The notes under the pieces were generated by a model that worked only from the letters and a program-made list of their open reading frames with translations, made no database searches and was not told the origin of the DNA. Made by a program: the position numbers and the translations under genes. 64,000 nucleotides of DNA from Diphasiastrum complanatum (Eukaryota > Streptophyta > Lycopodiopsida > Lycopodiales > Lycopodiaceae): positions 25,315,368-25,379,367 of the forward strand of contig CM055106.1 of assembly GCA_029204225.1 (NCBI GenBank), read 5' to 3'. Numbering within the stretch: position 1 is the first letter of the stretch; each line of letters starts with the position of its first letter. This document shows positions 33,251 through 44,775 of the stretch, piece by piece.

Positions 33251-33660
33251 TTACTTGTAAAATAGGTCTATTTTGTAACAACAATTACTATAGATAGTCG
33301 ATTAGGCTATTGATCTAATGATCACAATTGATCGTATGCATGCCAAATTATACTTGTGAGTAGTAGAAAAGAGATAGTTGTCTTTGTTTTAGATTGAGAT
33401 TGTTGAGTTGAGTCACTCAAATGTTTGAGGTGATTATTTGAAAATCAAAATATTTGTACTATTTCAAAACTTCAATGCAAGAGAAGAAAAAAAAAACTCT
33501 CATTTGCTTTGAAGGCTAGACACAATTGAAATCATGCAAGTTTTGCATGTTCAATTCAACAAAAAATGAATTTTTGGAAAGCAAATTACCTAGATTCTTT
33601 AAAAAAAACAGGAACTGCAAATTTGCAAGGATGTTTGGAATTTGAGATACCTTTAGCGTG
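33251..33660. other. No recognisable gene
   Basis: AT-rich non-coding DNA between the copia fragment and element G. Confidence 0.4.
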
Positions 33661-34450
33661 ACAAGTGTGATTGGATGTTAGATTAGATCAACCTATCAAT
33701 CTACACAAGATTAGATAGCATTTAGATCAAATATAGATGAATAAATCTAACAAGAACAATCATTATTGATCAAAACTTGTACTTGCTGGTTTCACACGTG
33801 TGAAAACCTGTCAGAGTATGGACATTAGGCTGAGAATAAAGTATACTAATCTTAGAACCCAATCAATGCATAAAAACACAAGACAAATAGAGAGAAAACA
33901 CTAGAATTGCTCCAAAACCAAGATTTAGCTTCCATATCAATTATGGCCAAATGAGCCACCATATATACACAAGAGTTGATGCTTACTCAGCTAATTTGGC
34001 ACGTGTGAGAGTGCCTACTCATCAAAGGATTCACCAATAATCATCAATATGGCACATGGACCAAGGTTCCTAACTTATAGCCACCTCCCTTGATTTTAGG
34101 CAATTTTTCTAATTTACAGGGACTTGCACAAATATCTATTACAAGTTGGATCTCACCTACTACTGATGTTTTGACACATGTGAGCAATCCTTGGCACGTG
34201 TGAGATCACTCCTATCCATGTGAAATAGCTTTTCCTACCAATAAAATGATGCCAAGTGGCATATAGCTAGAAAACTAGATTTTGGCCATTTTAGCCACTA
34301 AATCTCAAATGAAATGGTATGTACAACCTATATGACTCATCTAAATGATAAATGCATTTAATTCACACGTGGGAACAGGCTCTACACATTTGTAAACATA
34401 ATATGTACATGATTTTGGCCTAGATCAAGCATGATTTTGACATTTTCACA
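33661..34450 (-). repeat. 3' LTR of element G (outer end missing)
   Basis: 790 bp. The inner end (34450) reads CATTTTCACA next to CTCCTCCTC, the complement of the purine tract. The outer end begins at ACAAGTGTGATTGG, lacking the first 47 bp of the partner LTR (39016-39062). Confidence 0.88.
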
Positions 34451-34459
34451 CTCCTCCTC
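34451..34459 (-). other. Polypurine tract of element G
   Basis: GAGGAGGAG on the minus strand directly before the LTR start TGTGAAAATG. It primes plus-strand DNA synthesis and is identical to the tract in element E. Confidence 0.85.
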
Positions 34460-34464
34460 AAAAT

Positions 34465-36003
34465 CTAGCTTGGTAAATCTAGTATACATCTATCTACAAC
34501 TCCAAGTGCTAATCTTAACTTCACAAATGGATCCTTTGCCAATGGTTTGGTAAGTATATCAGCAACACAATCTGAAGATGAAACATGGATGAGCTTGATC
34601 TCCTTCGCTTGTACCTTCTCTCTCACAAAGTGATGTGAAATCTCGATGTGCTTGGTTCGAGCATGGAAGATTGGATTGTTGGCAAGTTGTTGGGCTGCTT
34701 GATTGTCACAATAAATGCATGAAATATCTTCAGCCTTGATCACTTGAAACTCCTCCAATAGTCTTCTTAGCCATAGGATCTCCTTTGTTGTTGTTGTCAT
34801 AGCTTTATACTCGGATTCGGTTGATGAAAGTGAGATAGTATCTTGCTTTTTGGAAAGTCAAGATATGACTCCTCCACATAGGAATGTAGCAAAGGCACTT
34901 GTGGATCTTCTATCCACTTTGTCACCTGCAAAAGCTGAGTCCGAGTACGCTCTCAAACAAAGATTAGTCCCTTGATATACTATGCCAAAGTTTCTAGTAG
35001 CCGAGATGTACCTTAACACTCTTTTGGCACTCTTCCAATGACATATTAGTGGACTTTGCATGTATTGACTCAATTTGCCAACACAAAAGCTAAGATCTGG
35101 TCTAGTGATGGTCAAATAGATCAAGGAACCAATAAGTTTTCTATAGGTAGTGATTTCCTCAAAGAATGCTACATCACTTTCCTTAGAAACTTTTACATTT
35201 AGTTCCATGGGAGTTTCAACTCCTTTACAATCTTTCATGCCAGACTTTTCTAAGATGGATCCAACATACTTAGATTGACATATGAAAGTAAAATCATTGC
35301 ATCTAGTAACTTCTATTCCAAGTATGACCTTTAGAAGTCCTAGATTTACCATTTTAAACTCACTAGACAAGGAAATTTTTACATCTATAATGCCATCATG
35401 ATCATTTCCTGTGAGAATTATATCATCAACATATAAAACCAAAATGATGATCTTTCCATCATTACATTTGTAGTACAATGATGGTTCATAAGAACTTACA
35501 ACAAATCCAATGGAAATAAGATAAGAATGCAACCTAGAGTACCAAGCTCTAGGTGCTTGCTTGAGCCCATAAAGACTCTTCTTCAAAAAGCACACTTTGT
35601 CTTCTTCTCCATCTTTGATGAAGCCCTCGGGTTGGCACATGTAAATTTCCTCCTCCAAGAATCCATTCAAGAAAGCATTTGTCACATCAAGTTGAAAGAG
35701 CTCCCACTTGAAAGAAGTAGCAAGACATATGATCAATCTAATGGTTACAAGCTTTGCAACAGGAGCAAAGGTTTCATCATAATCTAAGCCTTTGACTTGT
35801 AAATTTTTTTTTGCTACAAGTCTTGCTTTATACTTATGAATGGAACCATCTTGATTATACTTCAATCTATATATCCATTTACAAGTAAGAGGCTTCTTTC
35901 CATAAGGTAGATTAACAAGATCCCAAGTCTGATTTTCCAACAAAGCATCAAACTCTACTTGCATAGCATTCCTTCCAACTTTGAGACTTAATTGCTTCTT
36001 CAA
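34465..36003 (-). pseudogene. Element G reverse transcriptase and RNase H
   Basis: Minus strand. RT: LTCKWIYRLKYNQDGSIHKY, LDYDETFAPVAKLVTIRLI, FQLDVTNAFLNGFLEEEIYM, SLYGLKQAPRAWYSRLHSYL, catalytic LVLYVDDIILTG, and YLTITRPDLSFCVGKLSQYM. RNase H: AYSDSAFAGDKVDRRSTSA, ESEYKAMTTTTKE, CIYCDNQAAQQLANNP, FHARTKHIEISHHFVREKV, ADILTKPLAKDPF. One TGA at 34855-34857 replaces the expected Trp before LSKKQ. A frameshift between 35948 and 36003 separates it from the integrase frame. Otherwise it is close to intact. Confidence 0.93.
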
Positions 36004-37822
36004 AACATGTTGGTTCTTGAAGCATAGTAGTCAAGAAAGAATAAGAGGTGTGTAGTTGAGAATCTTCACTTTGCTTTCCTTTGTCACTATAAGTGAGCCT
36101 TGATGGCTCGGCCCTCACTCTTGTTGATCTTCTTGGCACCTTTGGATCTTGAGCAAGATCCTCTTGGTCTTCAACTCCTTGAAGCTCCTCCTTGGCCATA
36201 GCATGATCACTGATAAGATGAGAGTTGCTGGAAAGTACCTTCTCTTTGCCATTGAGAGATTCATCAAAAAGTACATCTCTACTTACAACAACTTTCTTGG
36301 TAATAGGATCAAATATCCTATATGCTTTACTATTTTCACTATAACCAACAAAAATGCCTTTAAATGAAGTAGCATCTTCCTTTTTCCTTACTTCTAAAGG
36401 AATGTGTACATAACAAGTACATCCAAAAATTTTCAAATCACTAAGATTTGGCTTTTTGCCATACAATGCTTCATAAGGTGTGAGACCTCCAATGGCACTA
36501 TTAGTCATTCTATTACATGGAAAGTTTGCACATAAAATAGCTTCTCCCCAAAATGAAATAGGAAGTGATGCATCTAATCTCAATGCTTTAGCACACTCAC
36601 ATAGTGTTCTATTTTTCCTCTCGGCCACCCCATTTTGCTGTGGGGTGTATGTGCAAGTAAACTCTCTTCTAATGCCATTAGTTTCACAAAACTCTTTCAT
36701 ACTATTGGAGATGTACTCCCCTCCATTATCACATCTTAATACTTTCAAGCTAGCATTAAGTTGCTTTTCTACAAGAGTTTTGAACTTCACAAAGGTTTCA
36801 AACACTCCACTTTTCTTAGACAAGAGGTAAATCCAAGAGTATCTTGATTTATCATCAATAAAAGTGACATACATAAGAGCTCCACCATTAGATTCATGTG
36901 AAAAAGAGTGAACATCTGAGTGAATAAGATCAAGAGGAGAGTTAGATCTTGTCAAAGATATCTTGAAAGGTTGCTTATGAGACTTGGAGAGTCCACAAGG
37001 TTCACAAAGCTTGCCACACTTGAATATGGTTTTGGGAAGTCCAATTGCTAGCTCTTTGTTCACCATGGTCTCCATAGCTTTGTAGTTAGGATGGCCTAAC
37101 CTCTTGTGCCATAGCTCCACTTGAGAGAGCTCCTCCCTTGCCATGTTAACACTTCCAACCATCACATTAGCATCCAACTTAAATAACCTTCCTTGCTTAA
37201 AACCATTAGCAATACATTTATCATTCTTCAAGATGGAACATGCTCCATGCTTGAAATGAACATCTAATCTACTATCCATAAGTTGACCAACACTTAACAA
37301 GTTCTTTGTAATAGAAGGTACATAAAGAACATTGTCTAGATCTACTTTCTTAGATGATCCAAGACATAATGGAATGGATCCAATTCCTACAATCTCACAT
37401 TCTTGATCACTTGCAGTGAAGATAAACTTCTTAGAGTTATTGTAAGAAAGTAAGGTAGAAAAGTAGTCTTTTTGGTGAGTCATGTGGGAACTAGCCCCAC
37501 TATCAATCCACCATGTGTTGTGATTAGATGTTTTTGTTAAGGAAGCCATCAAAGATAAGTTGCATTCATCCTCCTCCTCAAGCACAAGGTTGTCACGGTT
37601 GTCCTTCTCTTGGGCATTCTTCTTCTTGTAACACTCGGATGCAAAGTGTCCTTTCTTACCACAGAAAAAACACTTAAGCTTCTTCTTGTCCTTCTTACTC
37701 TTGCCTTTTGAACTTGAAGCTCCATCCTTGCTCTCGACCTCCACATCTTGGGTCTTCTTGGATGGAACCTTCTTCTTCTTGCCTTTCAAAGAAAAGTTAG
37801 CTTTCTCATCACCATCAATCAA
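35948..37822 (-). CDS. Element G Gag C-terminus, protease and integrase, 624-codon open frame
   Basis: Minus strand, uninterrupted. Zinc knuckle CFFCGKKGHFASEC; protease TWWIDSGASSHMTHQKDYF with D-S-G; GAG-pre-integrase LWHKRLGHPNYKAMETMV and CEPCGLSKSHKQPF (HHCC); integrase LIHSDVHS (first D), VTFIDDKSRYSWIYLL, LRCDNGGEYIS (second D), TYTPQQNGVAERKNRTLCE (catalytic E); FGCTCYVHIPLEVRKKED and KGIFVGYSENSKAYRIFD. The linker DQEDLAQDPKVPRRSTRVRA leads to RT. All catalytic residues are present. A frameshift at the end breaks the join to RT. Confidence 0.92.
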   Translation of the reverse strand: MIDGDEKANFSLKGKKKKVPSKKTQDVEVESKDGASSSKGKSKKDKKKLKCFFCGKKGHFASECYKKKNAQEKDNRDNLVLEEEDECNLSLMASLTKTSNHNTWWIDSGASSHMTHQKDYFSTLLSYNNSKKFIFTASDQECEIVGIGSIPLCLGSSKKVDLDNVLYVPSITKNLLSVGQLMDSRLDVHFKHGACSILKNDKCIANGFKQGRLFKLDANVMVGSVNMAREELSQVELWHKRLGHPNYKAMETMVNKELAIGLPKTIFKCGKLCEPCGLSKSHKQPFKISLTRSNSPLDLIHSDVHSFSHESNGGALMYVTFIDDKSRYSWIYLLSKKSGVFETFVKFKTLVEKQLNASLKVLRCDNGGEYISNSMKEFCETNGIRREFTCTYTPQQNGVAERKNRTLCECAKALRLDASLPISFWGEAILCANFPCNRMTNSAIGGLTPYEALYGKKPNLSDLKIFGCTCYVHIPLEVRKKEDATSFKGIFVGYSENSKAYRIFDPITKKVVVSRDVLFDESLNGKEKVLSSNSHLISDHAMAKEELQGVEDQEDLAQDPKVPRRSTRVRAEPSRLTYSDKGKQSEDSQLHTSYSFLTTMLQEPTCFEEAIKSQSWKECYASRV

Positions 37823-38425
37823 AGAAAGAGAACCAATCCTATTCTGATATGAAGCACCCTACTATCCTCAGAAATCAGCACACTATGAAGTTTTTCAATA
37901 GTAGGAAGTTGATCTTGAATAGCAAATGTTTGAACTATATTAGAATACTCATTTCCTAATCCATTCAAGATGATTTGAACTAGCTCATTGTCTTGAATCT
38001 TGTCACTAATGGAAGATAACTCAATATTCAAAGATTTGATCCTAAGAACATAATCTCGGGCACTTTCATTACTTCCTTTCATGCTTTGAAGTATTTGATT
38101 TCTTAGCATGAGTATTCTTGAAGTATTTTTGGATTCATAAATAGATTTTAGTGAATCCTATGCCTCTTTGGATGTGCTACAAGATGAGATCTCTTTCAAC
38201 AAGTCATTACTTACATTCATTTTCAAGCAATGTAATGACAACTTAAATCTCTTCTTGTACTTTACTAATTCTTGAGCTACTTGAGGTTCTTCTTCCACAC
38301 CAAGGACAATGTCATACAAATCATGAAGTACAAATAATGACTCCATTTCGAACTTTCCAAATGGCATAATTAGTTGATGAAAGCCTTTCACTAGCTTCAA
38401 GTAAGAAGCCACCCATTGATGCCAT
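37819..38425 (-). pseudogene. Element G Gag N-terminal part
   Basis: Minus strand from ATG at 38425: MASMGGFLLEASERLSSTNY. A one-base insertion shifts the frame at the KVRMES position (near 38340). Further on come LSLHCLKMNVSNDLLKEISS, a TAG at 38157 in place of Trp, MLRNQILQSMKGSNESARDY, LRIKSLNIELSSISDK and LVQIILNGLGNEYSNIVQTF. It is the same Gag type as elements D and E. Another shift near 37820 leads into the protease frame. Confidence 0.88.
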
Positions 38426-39002
38426 TATTAGTGTAAATGCACTTGAAACTCAGATGGTTTCACTTAGAGATCTGAACCTATAGTGTCTTCTAGCAATCAA
38501 TAAGCTTGTAGACTTGACCCTACCACTTTAGAACAAATCTAGAATGATGGATCTATAGATTACAATCTCAACTTTGCAAATTCACTCCTTAATCTTTGGT
38601 TTATAGCACTCAATCTCTCTCAACTTCAAGGTACACAAAAAAAAAAAAACAGAGAATCAACTTCAATGTACTGTAAACAAGCTCTAATCCACCTATATGA
38701 TTGAACCAAGAACAAATCAATGGAATAGAAACAATGCAAGTGAAAGCTTGAAAAATGCACTAAATTGACTCAAAATTGGGTGTATGAAGCTCAAAATGCA
38801 CCAAACTGAATTTTACTGTAAAAAACAGGTCCTGTACGGCCCCACACGTGTGGAAAGTACACCTGCAGCCCACAACAAGATTTGGTACAAATATGATGGT
38901 TCTAGCTATCCATTCAACCTCACTACCTCAATATTAGCTTGTTTCCAAAAACCTACCAATTTGGGTATAGTTTAGATCAATGCCTTAAATGCACTTGTAC
39001 TT

Positions 39003-39015
39003 GGCTCTGATACCA
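39003..39015 (-). other. Primer binding site of element G
   Basis: GGCTCTGATACCA on plus, i.e. TGGTATCAGAGCC on the element strand, directly abutting the LTR at 39016. The leader between it and the Gag ATG (38426-39002) is non-coding. Confidence 0.93.
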
Positions 39016-39831
39016 TGTCAAAGTACAGCAAAATGGACCAAGAATATATCTGAATCAGATCCACAAGTGTGATTGGATGTTAGATTAGATCAACCTATCA
39101 ATCTACACAAGATTAGATAGCATTTAGATCAAATATAGATGAATAAATCTAACAAGAACAATCATTATTGATCAAAACTTGTACTTGTTGGTTTCACACG
39201 TGTGAAAACCTGTCAGAGTACGGACATTAGGCTGAGAATAAAGTATACTAATCTTAGAACCCAATCAATGCATAAAAACACAAGACAAATAGAGAGAAAA
39301 CACTAGAATTGCTCCAAAACCAAGATTTAGCTTCCATATCAATTATGGCCAAATGAGCCACCATATATACACAAGAGCTGATGCTTACTCAGCTAATTTG
39401 GCACGTGTGAGAGTGCCTACTCATCAAAGGATCCACCAATAATCATCAATATGGCACATGGACCAAGTTTCCTAACTTATAGCCACCTCCCTTGATTTTA
39501 GGCAATTTTCCTAATTTATAGGGACTTGCACAAATATCTAGTACAAGTTGGATCTCACCTACTACTGATGTTTTGACACATGTGAGCAATCCTTGGCATG
39601 TGTGAGATCACTCCTATCCATGTGAAATAGCTTTTCCTACCAATAAAATGATGCCAAGTGGCATATAGCTAGAAAACTAGATTTTGGCCATTTTAGCCAC
39701 TAAATCTCAAATGAAATGGTATGTACAACCTATATGACTCATCTAAATGATAAATGCATTTAATTCACACGTGGGAACAGGCTCCACACATGTGTAAACA
39801 TAATATGTACATGATTTTGGCCTAGATCAAG
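39016..39831 (-). repeat. 5' LTR of element G (outer end missing)
   Basis: 816 bp, starting TGTCAAAGTACAGC at the primer side. It matches the 3' LTR up to GGCCTAGATCAAG and then departs; the last 21 bp including the terminal TGTGAAAA of the element strand are absent. It contains paired ACACGTG/CACGTGTG motifs. Confidence 0.88.
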
Positions 39832-40635
39832 TTTGTTGAAGCTTGTAGCGTAGGTGTCAACACAATTTTGATGCGATGGAAAACCACTTTCTCTTGAGAG
39901 TCGTAATCTAATAACAAATGCAAAAGCTCTGTCTAGATGCTTATGCACAAGCTCTGTCTAGATCCTTGATCGTCGAAACGATTAGCGGCCAATGGTATAT
40001 CAGATAACGAGTCCAAATCATTAAAGCTAGCAAAAATAACAACATCATTAACGTGTTTTGGCTGGGAGATATCAAACCCTAAAAGTCTTTTGCTATGCTG
40101 AGCATAGCAAGAAAACTTTCAAAAGGTTTCTGATCTATGCTTAGCATAGGTTTGAAAACTTTTCAAAAATCTGCCTTTCAACATACTCTTCACCAGTCAA
40201 CGCTTTTCAAACTTTTTGTTTAAACATTTTTAGTAAAGTTGAAGTGACTTTCAACATACTCTTCACCAGTCAACGCTTTTCAAACTTTTTGTTTAAACAT
40301 TTTTAGTAAAGTTGAAGTGTGTTTAGCCCATAAAACCCCTTCACATCCTTATCCTTTCATCCAACCAAGGTTTCGGACGCGTTTATGCTCCGCACATGGG
40401 ATTTCCTGTTACATATTAAAGTTTTTTTTTGTTAAATTCAATATCATACAGTTTTCTTCTCTTTATTAGGTCTTCTCTCACATCTTCCAAAAAATACAAT
40501 TACATACTAGATCATGACAATTTTCTCATCCTAGAAGTTTCCAAGGGCATTGTCCTACTAGTTGAATCCAAATTTCGATGGCTTAACTCTACTGTGACCC
40601 AAATTTGTGGACCATGGTCCTAGTAGATAGATGTA
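39832..40635. other. Non-coding DNA with a 73-bp tandem duplication
   Basis: No coding sequence recognised. A 72-73 bp unit starting CTTTCAACATACTCTTCACC occurs at 40175 and 40248, almost unchanged. The palindromic motif GCTATGCTGAGCATAGC appears at 40093 and as CTATGCTTAGCATAG near 40128, anticipating the foldback element that follows. Confidence 0.6.
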
Positions 40636-41138
40636 TTAAGTTTTAAGTTTTCAAAACTTTCGTGTGCGCTTTTTTACTATGCTGAGCATAGCAAAAAAGA
40701 GCGGACCTGGAAGTTCCTTTTGCTATGCTCAGCATAGCAAAAGTTTTTGTGCTATGCTCAGCATATGAATGAGCATGGGCCGTTGTCGCTTTTTGAAAAA
40801 GTTGTTGAAAAAAGCGACGACGACCCATGCTCATTCCTATGTTGAGCATAATTTCGAAAGTTGTTGAAAAAAGTCAATGACGGCCCATGCTCATTCCTAT
40901 GCTGAGCATAGCTTCGAAAATTGTCGAAAAAAGCGACGACAACCTGTGCTCATTTCTATGCTGAGCATAGCTTCGAAAGTTGTTGAAAAAAACGACGGCC
41001 CATGCTCATTCCTATGCTGAGCATACCACAAAAACTTTTGCTATGCTCAGCATAAGAAAACGAACTTCCATGTCCGCTCTTTTGCTATGCTTAGCATAGT
41101 AAAAGAGCGCACGTAGAAGTTTTAAAAACTTAAATATT
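40636..41138. repeat. Foldback element with about 170-bp inverted arms and repeated 17-bp palindromes
   Basis: The left arm (from about 40636) and the reverse complement of the right arm (to about 41138) match over roughly 170 bp: GTGCGCTnTTTTACTATGCT, AAGAGCGGACnTGGAAGTTC, GAATGAGCATGGGCCGT. Between them, about four tandem units of 55-65 bp carry TCGAAAGTTGTTGAAAAAA, CCCATGCTCATTCCTATG and CTGAGCATAGC. The palindrome CTATGCT-N-AGCATAG occurs about nine times here. There is no coding sequence. It looks like a MITE or foldback element, but no clear target duplication was found. Confidence 0.7.
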
Positions 41139-42520
41139 ACAACAAAATTAAAAAATCAAAACAACAAAAAACTAAAAATTTAAAAATCAAAATCAAAAAG
41201 TTATTATAGACCCCATAGAAGTTAAAAATATTAAAAAAACAAAACTTTAAAAAACAATTAAATTTAATTTTTTTAAAAAAAGAATACAAATTTAAAAAAT
41301 CCTAAATTTTGATAATAAATAATAAAATTTAGAAACAAAAAATTAAAAATATTAACAAATACATTAAAAAAATAAAAAATCAGGAATCTAAATATTAAAA
41401 ATTAAAAACTTAAAAAAATATAACTAAAAGTATATACATAAGAGCAATATGATAATTCACAAATAATGTAAAATGTATTACAAATAATTTTGTTTTTTGC
41501 AGATTGAAAAAAAAATGATATGTTTGAAAGTTTTCTTGGGAAGAACAAGTTGAAACGTGCGGTCATGTGAATGAACTTCAAGTTGAAAGTATTGTTGTAC
41601 TTTTTGGCCTCCAAAAATAGGAGAAAACATATGTTTTGAATTGTAAAAGTGTTAAACTTTATTTAAACAAGAAGCAGACAAAAATATAATGGGTTCATTT
41701 GTTGCACACTATGTCAACTAATATTATTAAAAAATGTTCGAATAAGAAAGGTTACAAATAGATCCAAAGAGCAAGAGAAATTGATTGTGAAAAGAATCAA
41801 TTAAAGAATGATGATTTTGATCTAACAAATATGGATGTTTTAATGTTTAATTTTAAATTGACAATGACTAACCATTTTCGAAAGTCAACAATATCTATTT
41901 TAAAAGAATGACTTGGATTAATGGGAGAACAATTATTTTGAATTTATCGTCGACGGAAGAAAATCGATTTACAAAATTTCTTGTCAATATTAGAAGCCGA
42001 TTAAAATGAAAATATGTTAATTAATTTTGATGAGGAAGACAAGTCTTCAATGTTGTCATTAAAAAAAAAAGTATTTATAATATATAAAATTTCAAATTGA
42101 GAAACATTATTAAATTTTTTCGAAAAAATGTACTATTAAAAAAAATGCTAGTCGACTCTGATGAAAAAGCGGATCATCCACTTCATCAACTAATATAAGA
42201 GTGTTAAGGATATGTCAAGTTCTAAATTGAGAGACATTACTAAAAATTTCTTGGAAAATGTAAGTTGAAAAATAATATAGAAACATAATGGAGCCCTTTT
42301 GTATTTATATCAGATTTGGATTCTCAAAAATTATGTGTTGTCTTGAAATGCTATCTTATTTTTTATTCTAATGATTTTATGAAGTTTAAAAAAAAGAACT
42401 TGTAGTAATTGAAAAAAAAATACATATTTTAGCACTTTTTTGAATATAATTTAGAAATTAACAAAAAAAAAACCATAATTTTGGCCTAAAAATAGGTAAT
42501 TTAAAAATAACAAAAAAGAT
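41139..42520. other. Very AT-rich non-coding DNA
   Basis: A-rich and T-rich stretches with no credible ORF. Short fragments near 41800-42250 (GTCGAC, GATGAAGACAAG-like words repeated) hint at decayed coding or repeat DNA, but no domain can be read. Confidence 0.4.
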
Positions 42521-44775
42521 TACTTGTCCCAAAACAAATGTCATCGCGATAAAATGTCATGTGCCCATAATAACTGCAAACACACCACATTTATGTTGAT
42601 GACAAGGAAACACAACACAACACAACACATTGATGTTGATGACAAGGAAGAATCAAAGCTTATAACAGCATTCATCATATCTCCTTGTGAATTTATATTA
42701 CATCAAGAATATCATCAGTACATTAAGCTCATAAACTTCAGCACACGAGACCTAGCATTATTCCTCCCAAAGCTCACATTTGCTACTGAGACAAAAGATC
42801 TCCAAAAACTATGTTAGAAGCCCATCTATAGCCTCTCTTTTTGAATCCTTTTAAGCTTATAGTCGTCGTTTACATTGCAAATACGTTCTAACAGTTTACT
42901 ATCAACTTCACATATTCAGCTCTACATATATTCAATATTGCCTTTGCATTACAAAAAGTAAAACGCCTCACAAGGTGGTGGGGTCTTGGTCCGTAATGGG
43001 TTCCAACTGCAAATTAGAAAATCAATGTAAGAGCTTTACTAGTCTTCAGATTTGACATTTAATCTATAAAATTCGGCCAAGTTCATCCACAACATTTTCA
43101 AGCAGAATAAAGTAACACAAGTATGAATACAATCGATCTAATATGTTGTTTGGCCTGTGTACTTGGGGGTTCTCCTACAGTTCATCCTGTAAGCAGTGTG
43201 GCAAATAAACGTACAGCCCAATTTACAAACCTTAGAGAAATAATTGGAACACCTCTCGGTAAGTTTCCTGGAGGAGGAAGGTATCAGATTCTGCAATATT
43301 CCAAAGTTAAGAAGGTTCGGATAGAACAATAGCTCATTCTTCCTTATACCTGGCACAAAAATGTAAAAATGTGCCAAACGTCTTTCATGTTCAGCGAAAC
43401 TTTTGAAATATTGAGTACACATTGGCAAGTATACACAGTAGGAGAACTCAGCTGTGTATAAACTCCCCATTGGAGTACTTTCTCAAGCAAATATCCTCAA
43501 TGTAACAAAAACCAATATTATTTCAAAATCCAGAAAAACAGCACCCTTCATGATAGATATGCAGCCCGGCCAAATAAAAATTCTTTGTTCTGTGTGCTTG
43601 TTAGGGAACAAAAGTTTCACGGGCATAGAAGATATGTATGACCTTGCTATCTCTTCGACACCGTGTAAGAACTATGTTCTAGATATGCTGAAGTGATTTG
43701 ATAGCTACAGAACAAGGTAAATCTTCCTCTTTTTAGGAATTTCAAAGTAAGCACGTATTTGTGGTCTAACAAAGCATGATCAGAGATATGACTGCTCAAA
43801 AGTCTCCACGAAAATTTTCGCAGGCTTATTATTATTTTCCAACAAATTAAAACCGAGTCAAATGAAAAATAGCAGGTAATTTACCGTAGCACTTATGCTG
43901 AAGTAAGGGCCTCTAAAGTAACTAAACTGCTTCTCTTTCTGAAAATCAGCTAACGGCTTATGCAAGTTCAAGAACAACAGGTTAAAGTTCAATTAATGTC
44001 CAATATTTGCGAAGAATTTTGCAATCGTTCCTACCACATCTTTTGCAGAAACTCCTGCATAAGTATACCACCGGAAGGCTGTGCAGCTTGTACCTTCTGG
44101 TCTGGAACATGATAGAAAAGAAATACGGAATCACATCCATATGGCCATTGATCTGCACTTCTGGCACACAATATTAATCATAGGGGGTAAGAGTTCAATC
44201 AGAAAAATCTCCACCCCAGGCTCCTGAAAGCTACATATTTGGTGGAAACGTGCAGACTTCCAAAAGTTTCTCCAGTGGATGTACCGATTTGACACCTACA
44301 GCAGCTAGCACATGTAAGGAAATGAAAAATCAACGACGTGTCCAAGCCATAACCATGATAACATGCCGTCACTATTACAGTATAGCAAAGCTAATCACCG
44401 TAACTTCCAGCAAGATTTCAACATAAACGAGATGCTAGGTGAATACAATAAAGACAAACACGAACACAGTTCAGTACCTTGGTTCTGCTTCAGTATATTC
44501 TCAGAATTTTTGTTTCAAGCCTGTGGCTAGCTGTAGCTGTTGAATTATGGAAGTCCAACCACAATTTAAATAAAAAGAAGACCGAAACTTAGACAGTAAG
44601 AAGACAACCGTCTTAGAGAGGTATTGGCCTGCTGGACGGCAGAAAAATAAGATCCGAATTGGTTTCTCCGCCGGCCAGCGGGCCAACACCTCTCTTAAAC
44701 AGTTGCAAGGTAAGAGGTCATGACATAGCTCTGAGAACTTATGCCTCTCCTGTATCCAGCACGTCAGGAGTCAGG
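42521..44775. other. Low-repeat region, possible minus-strand gene body
   Basis: Base composition is less AT-rich than the flanks, and there are no transposon motifs. One candidate minus-strand exon (about 44146-44028) is bounded by TTGTGTGCCAG and TGGTAGGAAC and would read FYHVPDQKVQAAQPSGG then ILMQEFLQKM. I do not recognise the protein. A possible first exon of the same gene lies near 46298. Splice signals alone are weak evidence. Confidence 0.2.

Larger units (their letters stand above)
33661..39831 (-). mobile_element. Element G: nearly complete Ty1/copia retrotransposon
   Basis: Minus strand. 5' LTR 39016-39831, primer site 39003-39015, Gag from 38425, protease-integrase, RT and RNase H ending at 34465, polypurine tract 34451-34459, 3' LTR 33661-34450. 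All copia domains are present in order, with a few frameshifts and stops. The LTRs differ at roughly 11 positions in about 770 bp by eye, so the insertion is fairly recent. Both outer LTR ends are missing (47 bp of the 3' LTR, 21 bp of the 5' LTR), so no target duplication can be identified. Confidence 0.92.

Noticed and set aside
40643-41100. Possible CRISPR-like array because of regularly repeated palindromes
   Set aside because: The units themselves are similar to each other (no unique spacers), the arms form one large inverted repeat, and the context is a plant nuclear genome.
43123-43696. Plus-strand ORFs of 69 and 80 codons
   Set aside because: Composition and lack of motifs suggest chance ORFs; no splice context supports them.
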